64,000 bases of DNA from Hofstenia miamia (lineage: Eukaryota; Xenacoelomorpha; Acoela), in contig SCFE01000001.1 of NCBI GenBank assembly GCA_004352715.1, forward strand, positions 2,570,189 through 2,634,188, given 5' to 3'. Positions 35,136 to 45,900 of this stretch are shown here, in pieces; within the stretch, counting starts at the first letter, position 1; each line of letters starts with the position of its first letter. The position numbers and the translations under genes were made by a program. The notes under the pieces are model-generated. The model was not told the DNA's origin and searched no databases. It saw only the letters and a list, made by a program, of their open reading frames with translations.

Positions 35136-35988
35136 AATTAACCTTAATAAGAACATGCAGATATATTTCGACTTACAAATTCATCGTCAGTTTTACAAAT
35201 TATTCCCTCTAAATTTACTAGATTTTAAAATAATAATTATAATTTTCTAAATTTTAGAAATGGTAAATTAAATTTATAAATATCAATAATTTTTAAATTA
35301 GTTGATCTTGACGTCTGATGTAATATTTTTGTTTCAAAATTTGGTCTGCACTTATTAGATGATGAGATATATTAGAACTGGTCTCATGTTCTTTAATTCT
35401 TCTTGATAGTTGTCTACTAGAAAAACCAATATAATCTTCACCACAAATGCATTTTATTTGATAAATTATATTTGACTTATTGGTTTCTTCAGTTGTCGAT
35501 TTTAATTGCAATTTCGTTCTTAGTTTATTATTGTTATATATAAATCTAACTTTTTCTTTAATTATTGATATTTTTCTGAGTTCTTTGATCATGTTTTCAG
35601 TGTGGAGTCTTCTATATTGGATCTTAAAACAATGTTCATAATTAGTTTTATTGTTTTTTGATCTTTTGTTCTTAATTAAAATGTCTTCTAATGATTTCTT
35701 AATATATCGATCTATGAAATTGCTTGGATATTCATTCTTCTTTGATTCTTTAATACAAGATCAAGTAATTTAAAAATTATTGAGAGTATTTTTATAAAAT
35801 CCTTGCAACCAAGTTTAAACACAAAAGAAGACTATATTTATAAATTAAATTTGCCACTTTTTAAAATTTAAAAAATTATAATTATTATTGTAAAATCTAG
35901 TAAATTTAGGGGGAATAATTTGTAAAACTGACGATGACTTTGTATTTGTAAGTCGAAATATATCTGCATGTTCTTATTAAGGTTAATT
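35136..35988 (-). mobile_element. Penelope-like element fragment with inverted-repeat ends
   Basis: The ends are inverted copies of one another: AATTAACCTTAATAAGAAC at the left, its inverse at 35970-35988, with arms of about 140-150 bp (35136-35290 and 35850-35988). Between them the minus strand encodes a GIY-YIG endonuclease-like segment at 35293-35592 (NIIYQIKCICGEDYIGFSS, RQLSRRIKEHE), the C-terminal domain of Penelope-like retroelements. The reverse transcriptase is missing. The element interrupts the SLC17-like pseudogene, whose two halves resume on either side. AATT at both borders may be the target duplication. Confidence 0.8.
35293..35592 (-). pseudogene. GIY-YIG endonuclease domain of Penelope-like element
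   Basis: A 99-codon open frame. IYQIKC matches the GIY strand, EDYIGFSSRQLSRRIKEHE the YIG strand with its following helix (Arg and Glu present). The track's first residue is not assured to be a real start, because the domain is normally preceded by reverse transcriptase. Confidence 0.75.
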
Positions 35989-36316
35989 AAGCTCCTAAAA
36001 AACGACACATATAACAGAAATGTTAAAAAGACTAGCAAATGTAGTGAGTTCAGTCTTTGCAACCTATATATTTATAAGATTTATTCCAGCAGGTACATTA
36101 ACAGCATGTGTGGCTCCTAAGAACATTCTAACAACACTAAACAAATAGAATTGAACTTTGCCAAAATTGGAAATATTGTAATGTAATAATTGAACTAACT
36201 AAAGTGGCAAGCATTATTATATTCTTTCGACTATAAGTATTTATTTATTTGTAACGCTTTTATTCCTGTACTGTACGTATACAATAAATAGGAATACTAT
36301 ACACAAATAATGTTTG

Positions 36317-36990
36317 TCATAGAAAACATGGATAAGAGCCATCATACAGATATTTACAGGCTGCATGGTAAAATGTCCTTTTATATAACTCAGTGCGAGC
36401 TGAAGGAAGGGATACCACGTGCCGGGAAGTTCGCGCTGGGCGTATTTCTTGGAACTTATGATACATTGGATGCTTCACGTCACTTTGAATTTTTAAAACT
36501 GTTTTCATGAATCTTGTATAGAATAACTGATTCATCATATTTATTAAGTAAATCTTGTCAACATGTGCAACAATAGAGAAAAACTTGATGCATTTTCTAA
36601 GTTTTGAACAAAGTCTTTTTTCCAGTCCAGGAACCCATACTTCGCAGGCATATAAAATAATTGGAGCAATGTACGTTTTAAAGATGAATTCTTTCATATT
36701 GTGGTCCATAAATGTAATCAAGAAGGTAAGGGATTTAGTAATATAATTAACTCTGGCAACAATCGAGTTAACATGTTTTTCCCAGGTTAACGTTGACTCA
36801 ATAATCAAACCAAGGTATGTAACAAATGATTTCTGTGGAACAACTTCTCCGGCAGCGACAATATGTTGTTTAGCAACATCATTGTAAAAGTCGTTATTGC
36901 TGTGTTTATTAAAGAAGGTAATTTCCAGTGATTTAGTATGTGCAAGCTAACAGGTAAGAAGGCTGAAAAACTGTATGTGTAGTAATACAT
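36317..36990 (-). mobile_element. Non-LTR retrotransposon C-terminal fragment
   Basis: The minus strand reads LAHTKSLEITFFNKHSNND, then FVTYLGLIIESTLTWEKHVN, ILYACEVWVPGLEKRL and LRKCIKFFSIV, closing with a Cys/His-poor tail. The YLG-I-DS-LTW-H and P-I-LYA-E-W motifs mark the thumb and C-terminal region of Jockey/CR1-like reverse transcriptases. One frameshift lies near 36808. The palm upstream (37000-37200) is too decayed to read. It lies directly next to the SLC17-like pseudogene. Confidence 0.8.
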
Positions 36991-37199
36991 ATTAGCTAGT
37001 ACACATTTTTGAGCTGCTGAATCGTTTATAAAAGATGAATGAGAAATGAGAATTGTGTTGATACGATTCATTGCTAACGTGGCAGTATGGAGTACTGAAC
37101 TCCAAACAAAGTAGTAAATTATTTGCATTTTTGATATTAGGTAATGACATTTTGTGCAAAAATTGGTAATCCAATATAATCTCTTTTTCATCTATAACT

Positions 37200-37760
37200 G
37201 CTCATCACTGCACTGGTAAAATGTGGTCCAATTTACTGAATTTATTTGAATGAATTGACGTTAGACTCTTCCCTATATTTACTACAAGATTTAATCCCCC
37301 GACTTTGTCGGATGGTTCCGTTTTAACTACCAACATTGAAATATAAATTAGTAATTGATATTAGAATGAAATAAATATAATAGGTTCGCATAGACAAGAT
37401 ATAGAATATATGAACACTTGGGATCGGTATTTAGTAAAATAAGTAAATAATTTTTATTGTATTGATTTGAAGGAATTTATGGTTGGTATTTATTAACTAT
37501 GCTGTCACAAGTGACATCATAAATACAAATCGAGTAATACCAACCATTAGAAATAATGTATCTATTACTGTATAATAATGGATTGAGTTCACACAAAGCA
37601 ACTCATTGTTATATTTCTTGCTAAATTTTTAGGTGGATTGAATAGGGGCAATCAAAAAAAGTTATATATTGCTTATAGATTGTGCTACCTTTTGGATATC
37701 AGTATATAAATCATGTACGTTTTAGTACTATATTTATCAATTTTTCCTATTAATACATTT

Positions 37761-37791
<31 letters not shown>

Positions 37792-37820
37792 NTGTAATTA
37801 TACTGAGTTTTGATATATTC
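37200..37820. other. AT-rich spacer with (TA)n and one N
   Basis: No gene. A (TA)n run at 37767-37791 ends in a single N at 37792, beside the Penelope-like fragment. Confidence 0.5.
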
Positions 37821-38677
37821 ATGTTAGCTAGACGTCAGAATAGACCGGTTTCGATTATATATCATCTTCAGTATAACAATAATGCGGTAATAAATTTACA
37901 ATAATTACACTTTATAAAATAAATATTGCATCCACTTCTAAAATAAATTTAATGTTAGCATGCTTTGTTGAATATTTAATAGTAGATCTTTCTTAGTTTC
38001 CTTAATTAAAATTGCTTCACCGATTTTTGGAAAGTTTGATCTAAGTAGTATATAAAAAGTATCTTCACTTGCAGTATGCTTATGTAAATATATTTCTGAT
38101 CTTAGGTGCCCATTTAGATGTTCTTTTATTCTTGTTCGTACATGTCTTTTAGTTTCTCCGATGTATGATTTTTTACAATCATCACATTGGTATTTATATA
38201 TTAAGGAAGAAACTAAATTTTTCGGAACGGAGTCTTTGTTTTTAATGATGTTCGATGTCTTAAATGATGTAAATGTTGGTATTATTTTTGTTTGCTTTAG
38301 TTTGGTGTTCATTATTATAACTCTTTTCTTTACTTTATTGACTTGGTTACTGCAATAGGGAATTTTCAAATATATGCTAGTCTTAGTTTCATCAGGGCGT
38401 TTTTTAAATATATTTACATAAACATACTGCAAGTGAACATAATTTTATATAGTACTAAGATCAAACTATCCAAAATCGGTGAAGCAATTTTTTTAAGGAA
38501 ACTAAGAAAGATCTACTATTAAATATTCAACGAAGCATACTAACATTAAATTTATTTTAGAAGTGCATGCAATATATATTTTATAAAGTGTAGTTATTGT
38601 AAATTTATTACCGCATTATTGTTATACCGAAGATGATAAATGATCGAAACCGGTCTATTCTAACGTCTAGCTAACAT
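37821..38677 (-). mobile_element. Second Penelope-like fragment with about 220-bp inverted arms
   Basis: Positions 37821-38042 and 38458-38677 are inverted copies (shared ATGTTAGCTAGACGT, GACCGGTTTCGAT and others) with moderate divergence. The minus strand from 38432 to 37938 is an open 164-codon frame with a GIY-YIG domain: SSLIYKYQCDDCKKSYIGET, KRHVRTRIKEHLNGH. It runs into the left arm, so the right arm is an inverted duplicate of the 3' coding end and tail. The reverse transcriptase is absent. This is a different family from the fragment at 35136. Confidence 0.85.
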
Positions 38678-38693
38678 ATATATATATTATATA

Positions 38694-40182
38694 CAGTACT
38701 GGAAAAAAGAATCCAACCACCCATGATTTGTCATAAATATTTTTAGGAAATGGACGCCAAAAATGTCATCGGTATTTTTTAATTAGATTTAGTGTTGCAG
38801 AAGGAGGAATTCATCAATATTGCGTCATAATTGTCACTGTCTACTCTAAATCTCAAGGAGAAATGCTACAATACTTTTAGTTTGCTAATCTTTTCTTGGA
38901 AAAATGCATTCGGCCACTTTAGACCAAATCAGAGAATCTGTAAAAAAATTTCATAGGTTCAGCTTTTTTCAGTATATTTATATTGAAAATGTCTAATAAA
39001 GTCTTTCTTCGAAATATATGATGCCTGGGTAAAAGCCTCTTGCCATCCGTGAGTTCATTATATTCAAACATTTGGAAGGGATGAATGAACGTAATATAGC
39101 ACGACTTGTAGAGCGACCTCGAAGTACTGTCGGAGATATCATTAGACTTTTCATTTTTGAAAACATTGCCCCCAAGCAAAAGTCCGAAAGACCAAAGAAG
39201 ACTTCCAAAACTTCACAATCAGCTCTTATGTATCTTTCAAAAACGAAATCCCAGGAAGACTTTAGAGGAATTTCTCAAGGAATCGGCTGATGATAAACTT
39301 GTAATAGCACGAACTGTGCGAATGGGGCACCCAGAAAACCATTCTTAAGCTCAAGCAAATATTACGCCGGCAGAGGCGGCAAAATTTAATGAGAGACAAT
39401 TCATCTGAACATTGGCCTAATGTTATATTTTCAGATGAGTCAAGATTGGAGCTACACTCATCAAAAGGAATCTTGATAAAAGACCAACTGGGCAGAAGTT
39501 AATATTCTTGCCTCAATTTACTCGGGGTGCCATGAAGTACGGTGAGAAGTCTGTAGTGGTATAGGGTGCAATATGGAAACCTGGCCAAAGAAGACCAAAT
39601 CCTCCCAAGCAGCTATTATGTGCCTTTGAAAGAGAAATCCCAGGAAGACTTCAGAGGAATTTGGCAAGGAATGAGCTGATGGTCACCTTGTGACAGCAAA
39701 AACTGTGCGAAACATCCTGAAGAATTATTCAATTGGGACTTTCGTGGCACCTAGAAAGCCATTCTTAACCTCAAAGATTACGCCAGGTGAGGTGGGAAAA
39801 TTTAATGAGAGACAATTCATTTGAACATTGGTCTAATGTTATATTTTTAGATGAATAAAGTTTGAGCAATATTCATCGAAAAGAATGTTGATAAAGAGAC
39901 TAACTGGGCAGAAGTTCAAATACTTGCCTCAACTTACTCGGAAATCATGAATTATGGTAGAAAGTCTGTAATGCTATGGGGCGCAATATGGAAGTGTGTG
40001 TTTCGCAAGATTGTTCACATTACTGGTACTCTCCGAAGTTCTCAATATGCTAGATTTTAGAAAAAGAGCTCTTGCCACTCCTTACAAGTGATTCAATATA
40101 TCAGCATGATGGTGCTCAATGTCATACTTCAAAAGAAATGAAGAACTTCTTCCACAATAATGGGGTTGCTATCTTTGCTTAA
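38694..40182 (+). mobile_element. Tc1/mariner transposon relic with a partial internal duplication
   Basis: The left end, after TA at 38692-38693, begins CAGTACTGGAAAAAAGAATC, typical of Tc1 ends. The plus strand encodes an HTH region (GMNERNIARLVERPRSTVGD), a linker (SERPKKTSK) and part of the DDE domain (NVIFSDESRLEL at about 39420, then KYGEKSVVV). From about 39590 a second, diverged copy of the middle restarts (KSQEDFRGIWQGM, SVMLWGAIW) and continues to YQHDGAQCHTSKEMKNFFH and a stop at 40180. Frameshifts and stops abound. No matching right end was found. Confidence 0.82.
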
Positions 40183-41809
40183 ATTCAAGTGTAAAAACAT
40201 TGCTCGAAAGGCTTTCACACTTAATTATTGGGTGATTGTATTTTCCTACAACAAAAGTCTTGTTCAGTTCATTAGATATTTCTAAAGCGTTCATAAGATT
40301 TTTTCCATTTTGGTTTTTTATAACATCAATTGAGGGGAATTTAATTCGCTTACAATTTGGAATTTTATGTGTGTTTCCATTCCATTTTGACTATTATTTT
40401 GGAAAACGAGTTTAGTCAGTTGTCATGAATTCGTTGAATACTCTAATACATTGTTCAATTAGAGAAGCATTTATAGCGTTTTTTATGCAGCAAAATTTCT
40501 ATTAGTTTGAAATTGCATACTTTGTTCTTTTCGAAAATCAATGTTTTGCAAATTGTAGTTATCCAAGGTTTACCAGAAACAATATCGCTTACTTTGCTTT
40601 GTCCAGTTAATTTGTGGACTTTTTCCTAATAACCTGTCTCATTCTATTGACCAACACTTTATTCACTTTTACACCAAAATGTGAAACACATTTCGTACGA
40701 AATTTCGTTTTGTGACGATTGCATTAGAAAATGCATTTTGAGGTAGTCATGGAAATCGAAGAAGCATTTTTTGTTGATGATTTCATTGATCTTTCACATG
40801 TAGAGATTTAAGTGAAACCTTCATATTGAACTATAATGCAATTCTTACATTTGTATTTTGAGTTTAGATAGATATGATCTGTCCTGTTGCATTACTAAAT
40901 TAATAAACTTAAGCTGAATATGTTAGCAATGTCAACACTAAGCACAGAAATTTTTTCGCCATTTTCGAATTCAATGTTCAATGACTTTTTTCTGAATGAG
41001 GAAACTTTTCTTTGCCTTATTAGATTTTTTGCCTCAAGAAATTAGTATTTTTTACTACCAGTCAATTGCAGTTCGGTATGAATTATTTTTTCCTTAATCC
41101 ATTGTTTGATGGAAGGATTTAACTGTACTTCCTTCGATTTAGTTTGTTTTTTTGTTTATGTCATTAATTGTTCTTAAAACGTAAAGCTTTTGTCAAAATT
41201 CGAATGTCTTTGTAAGATGATAAGACAGTATACTTGAAATGATAAGCATATTCGTAGGTTCCTGAAAGGTAATCTTTCCAATCCTAATGCCGCATCACTT
41301 AGATCAGTAAATAAAATGGTTATAATTATGTTGATAGTTTAGCATATTTTTGCAATTATTTGAGTGGGGGATGATGCAAATGTCCTTAGGCTTCTAAATT
41401 TTGTTAATAACAGGCAACATATTTGCCCATGTATAAAGAGGCCATGGTGACATGAAAAGAACGGACAGTTTCTCTATATCCAAGTGGAAAAATTTTTGGA
41501 CACTAGATTTGCCAGATTTAATTGGTTTAGTGCTTTGATTATTTCATGGCGATTCATAAATTGGGAAATTACAATCAGTGCATTTTTTGAATAGATATGC
41601 TAGGAATCATTTTGCAAATTGCCATGTTGATTAAAGAGAAACTTTATACTGTACTAATAGCAAAATAAATATTGGTCACAAGCATACATAAAAATTCAGA
41701 AAAATATACATATATACCGCACAACTAAAAATTATACACTAAATTGATTTACGGCATTTCAAGTTGTAGTCCGCTTTATTAAATTAAATGCGCTCCAATA
41801 TATATATAT
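40183..41809. other. Unassigned, possible old retroelement on the minus strand
   Basis: The minus strand gives protein-like but broken stretches (QLNPSIKQWIKEKIIHTELQ; EISNELNKTFVVGKYNHP) that loosely recall non-LTR elements. Domain order is not convincing. A (TA)n run precedes the next gap. Confidence 0.3.
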
Positions 41810-42080
41810 NNNNNNNNNNNNNNNNNNNNNNNNNNNNNNNNNNNNNNNNNNNNNNNNNNNNNNNNNNNNNNNNNNNNNNNNNNNNNNNNNNNNNNNNNNN
41901 NNNNNNNNNNNNNNNNNNNNNNNNNNNNNNNNNNNNNNNNNNNNNNNNNNNNNNNNNNNNNNNNNNNNNNNNNNNNNNNNNNNNNNNNNNNNNNNNNNNN
42001 NNNNNNNNNNNNNNNNNNNNNNNNNNNNNNNNNNNNNNNNNNNNNNNNNNNNNNNNNNNNNNNNNNNNNNNNNNNNNNNN
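41810..42080. other. Assembly gap (N)
   Basis: 271 Ns flanked on both sides by (TA)n. Confidence 0.99.
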
Positions 42081-42758
42081 TTCATATATATATATATATA
42101 TATATAGGGTGTCTCATACTTTTTTGTGATAAACAAATTTGATCTCAAAAGCATGCCTTTCACAGAAATAAAAAAATTCATACACTGCTTAGAAACTGAA
42201 AGCGGACATTTCCATAATCATTTGCAACGCTTTAAGTAAAATTATGTGTCATTTTATTGCGCAAAGTAGAATAAAAATATTTTTGAGTACAGTTGTTCGC
42301 AAAATTCTTAATCAATACTATTTATTTATAATTTTCGCACTAAAACACTTTGAATTTTGTTCTGCAATTATGATGTTGAATTTTTGCCTTGATTCTTGAC
42401 AGTTTTTTAATATTTGTGATAGTTAAATATATGTTGTATTCCATTATAACTGGCAAATAACTACCTTTGATTTGTTTTTAACATAAAATGCACACATTAA
42501 ATAATAAAATATAAGTTTTTTCTGAAATCTATATGTACATGTAAAGATTACTTTAATTTAACAAAGCACATTGGCAACAAATGGTTTAAAAGATCAATTG
42601 AAATAAATTTGATTGCATATTTGATTACGAAATATTTCATAAAACTAAATGAATTGAAAGTTAAACTTCTTTATATGTAAAAATTTTTGTTGATGAGACC
42701 ACTTTCAATGGGAAATGCGTTCTGCTGGAAACTCTGCTCCTCATTTTGAACCCAGTCA
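42081..42758. other. Intergenic, possible single mariner-like end
   Basis: After a (TA)n run, TATAGGGTGTCTCATAC at 42104-42120 resembles a mariner-type terminus, but no partner end or transposase was found. Otherwise there is no gene. Confidence 0.3.
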
Positions 42759-42907
42759 TTAATCACTGTCAAAAACAACGTGTTTGGCGTGTACACCAGT
42801 TATCTTCTGCAGGTGCATTTTTTTCTTTGCAACCCAAGATGGATGTAATTCTTTTTCAACTTTGTTTTTAGGGGAATTCACCTTCACACTGCTAATTCTT
42901 TTTTTGT
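42759..42907 (-). CDS. SRFBP1/BUD22-like terminal exon
   Basis: Acceptor GATTTTTAG. The first two bases complete GAC with exon B. It encodes 48 residues ending VVFDSD and TAA at 42759-42761, including the HPSW motif. Confidence 0.85.
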
Positions 42908-45900
42908 CTAAAAATCATTTTGAAGTAATATGAAAATAAATTAAAGCAATAATAGGAAACTCAGATGAACATGGACTGGACAGTGCTTGTGGAGTGTTAT
43001 TTGATTAGACTCGTTCGACTACTACACAAAAGTGCATGCAAATCAAACCAAATTCAGTTAATGCAGTATGATATGCAAAGTTTCAAAATAAAAATGTTCA
43101 TTTCTTAGTGTACAAATATTGCAGTGGATTTTACACGTTTCAATTTCAGTTCTTATTGGAAATTCCTGGCATACCCACTGAACTAGTACTAAATGCAGAA
43201 AATTGACTTTGGATTGTTTAGATTAGTGATTGCTTAATGTCAATTTTACAACACTCCAACCTCTGCTAACATAAGAAAATCGTCAGGATTTGGGTCGTAA
43301 AATGTGCAAACTTAGATATATGTACTTCATATTTCTTTACTCAGCCTCAAAAGTAACCGGAGTTTGCCAACGCCGGCGGTCCCAGCGAATGGGGCACGCA
43401 TCTACTACAGAAGACAATATGGATTTTAAAATGTAAATGAATTAGAAGACATTCCTCTATTGACGATTTCTTCGCATTTTAGATAACGTTATTAAATACT
43501 AGCATATGAGTATGATTTCTTAAATGTTTTATTGAAGAAATAAAAAACCCTCGAAGTCCAAGGCTAAAAAATTGATATCATTTCATTTGATGCAATATAT
43601 TTACCTTTTACTGGTTTTTTTCGTTTAGAAATTTTTCTTGCCCGCGAATCTTTCTCATCTTTGTTAAATATTTGAGCCAATAACTTCTTACGCTTTCTTG
43701 ACCCAGGTCGATGTTCTTTATTGTTAATGACACGTTTGTATTTGGCAATTTTATCTTTTTCTGTCAACACTTGATGTTTTTTCGATTTAACCTAAATTAA
43801 AAATACACAGTGTTGCAATCTATTAAACTGCCAAAAACATTTCATGAAAATAAGTCGAAACTATTTTTTGAAACAAATGAAGTGTTTTCATGCACAAAAA
43901 TTAAACAAATCGAAATGTATTACGATGCACAAAACAAACAAAATTCTTTAAATGCACAGTAAAAAATGAAAATTTTATTATTATTATTATTAAATAGATT
44001 TATTACCTTAATACAGGTCTACAAATATATTAAACAGTCAACAAAAGTCATTTATCGACTGATGAACTACAAGATGATTGGCATGATTTGCATGGACAAA
44101 CAAGATAGTGTGTGCATCTAATATCAATACTAAAAGTGTAATTGAGAAGTAATCTGCAAAAATCTAGGAGATTTTTTTTGACAATGCTGTAATCGTCAAA
44201 TAAGTTAATGTTTGTGTTTATATGAATAAAATTAGCCAAGCGAGTGATGCGATTAAAATAGAAGTAAGCTGTCTTTGATTTCTTTATACGTGTTATTTGA
44301 AAGAGATTAAAATTTTTAGAACGTAATCCTGGGCGGTTTGGGTAATATAAAGAGAAATAATCCAAAGCATTGAGATCCAAGAGGTTTGTTAAAAGTTTGT
44401 TTAAATAAAGTAAATCATAAAATTGAAATAGTAGAGGAATTAGGAATAAGTTGAGGTTAAGAAGTCTAATTTTATAGTTTCCGATATTTTGAATCCACTT
44501 AGTACATCGACGCTGTAAACGTTCTAATTTATCAACATCACCTGAGGATGGAAACCAAATCTGAGATGCATACATGACAGAAGTCAGGATTAAAGATTTG
44601 TAAAGAGTAAGTTTTACGTGGTATGAAGTATTAAAGGGAATTGATCTCTTTAATAACATAAAAGAATAATTACACTTTCTTATTTTTTCAGACACATGTA
44701 AAGTCCACGATAAATCATGACTAAAATACACACCAAGATCTTTAACATATGCAATAGGCTTAAGCATTGAATCTTCAATTTGAATAGACGAATCAGATAT
44801 AGGATAAGAGATATATTCACATTTTTTCTTATTAAACATCATTTTGTTATTTTTTGACCAAACTACGAGGGAAAAGTAGTGATCTTCAATGTAGTGTAAA
44901 GATGGAGAAACAATTTTTAGATCATCAGCGAATAAGTATGGGGTGCAATTAAGACAATAAGAAGGAATGTCATTTATAAATATGAGGAATAATAATGGTC
45001 CCAACACTGAGCCTTGAGGCACACCACTGGTAACAGGTAACCAACTGGATCGACAAGAATTTATACTAACACATTGAACTCGATTTGTCAGGTAAGAAGC
45101 AAGGATTTTAAGAATTTTCCCACCAATACCGAAATTGAATAACTTATGTATTAGAAGTCCATGTGGGACTGAGTCGAATGCTTTGCGAAAATCTAAGTGA
45201 AGCACGTAAGAAAACTGAGACTCTTCATATAATTTGTATATACCATCTAAGAATAATAGGAGTTGGGTGACTGTAGAGCGACCCTTAATGAAACCAAATT
45301 GCTGCTTATTAAGTTTGTAGGTACAAAACTGTAAAGTTGATCAAAAAGTAATTTTTCAAACAGTAGTGATAGTCTTGGAAGGGAAGCTATTGGACGGTAA
45401 TTATTTGCTTTTTTCCGATCACCTGATTTAAATAATGGTCTGAGGATAGCTTGTTTCCATAAATCAGGGTAATAACCTGAATCAATAATAAATCGAAACA
45501 GATTTAAGATATGAACTGATAATTGCGATGAATATTGCTTTAAAAATGAGCCAGGGAGATTATCAGATCCACAGTTTGAGTTACAGTTAGCTAATAGAGG
45601 GATAATATCATCAAGTTCGATAGATATATCATTGAAGTCAAGATTTTCAAATGAACAAGTTATCTCATCCTTTGGAGAATAAATAGAGGCAAAATATTCG
45701 TTAAAAAGGCTGCAAATATCAAAGTCTGTCATAGCAAATTTGGACTCCCAAGAGATAGGACGAGGAAAAGTTTGAAGATCTAAAGATCGAAGTAATTTAT
45801 AACAGGAATTGACGTCAGAAATGTCTGAAAAGCTTTGTAGAAATATTAATCTATCAAGTTCAAATGACTCAAGGAGATTATTCCACAATGATTTTAAGCG

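Larger units (their letters stand above)
34420..36240 (-). pseudogene. SLC17-like major-facilitator transporter pseudogene, split by a Penelope-like insertion
   Basis: Minus-strand reading from 36240 gives LFSVVRMFLGATHAVNVPAG, AKTELTTFASLFN and VICVVF, resembling the R-x3-G and W-P-E regions of SLC17 anion transporters. It breaks at about 35988 and resumes at 35136 with LISVIIGSMIAAST, HWSLELYAWGLFTLIG, LREERRED, LPKYLASVVKDH, GRLTDIIIS and PAYGIYKSYSNMCG, covering helices of the second half. At least four in-frame stops (among them one after INI and one after FTLIGL) and a frameshift near the insertion show that it is dead. The longest intact piece is 34245-34943. The coding sequence seems to run on without introns apart from the insertion, so a processed copy is possible. 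SLC17 members carry phosphate, sialic acid or glutamate. The substrate is unknown here. Confidence 0.78.

Noticed and set aside
42104-42120. A mariner-like terminus after the N gap
   Set aside because: No second terminus or transposase was found, so it cannot be called an element.
43337-43404. A splice-flanked minus-strand terminal exon (VDACPIRWDRRRWQTPV) that joins the SRFBP1-like exon at 43605 in phase
   Set aside because: The exon at 42759-42907 also joins in phase and carries the true family ending (HPSW, VVFD). The GC-rich 43337 segment looks like a repeat fragment; at most it is an alternative end.
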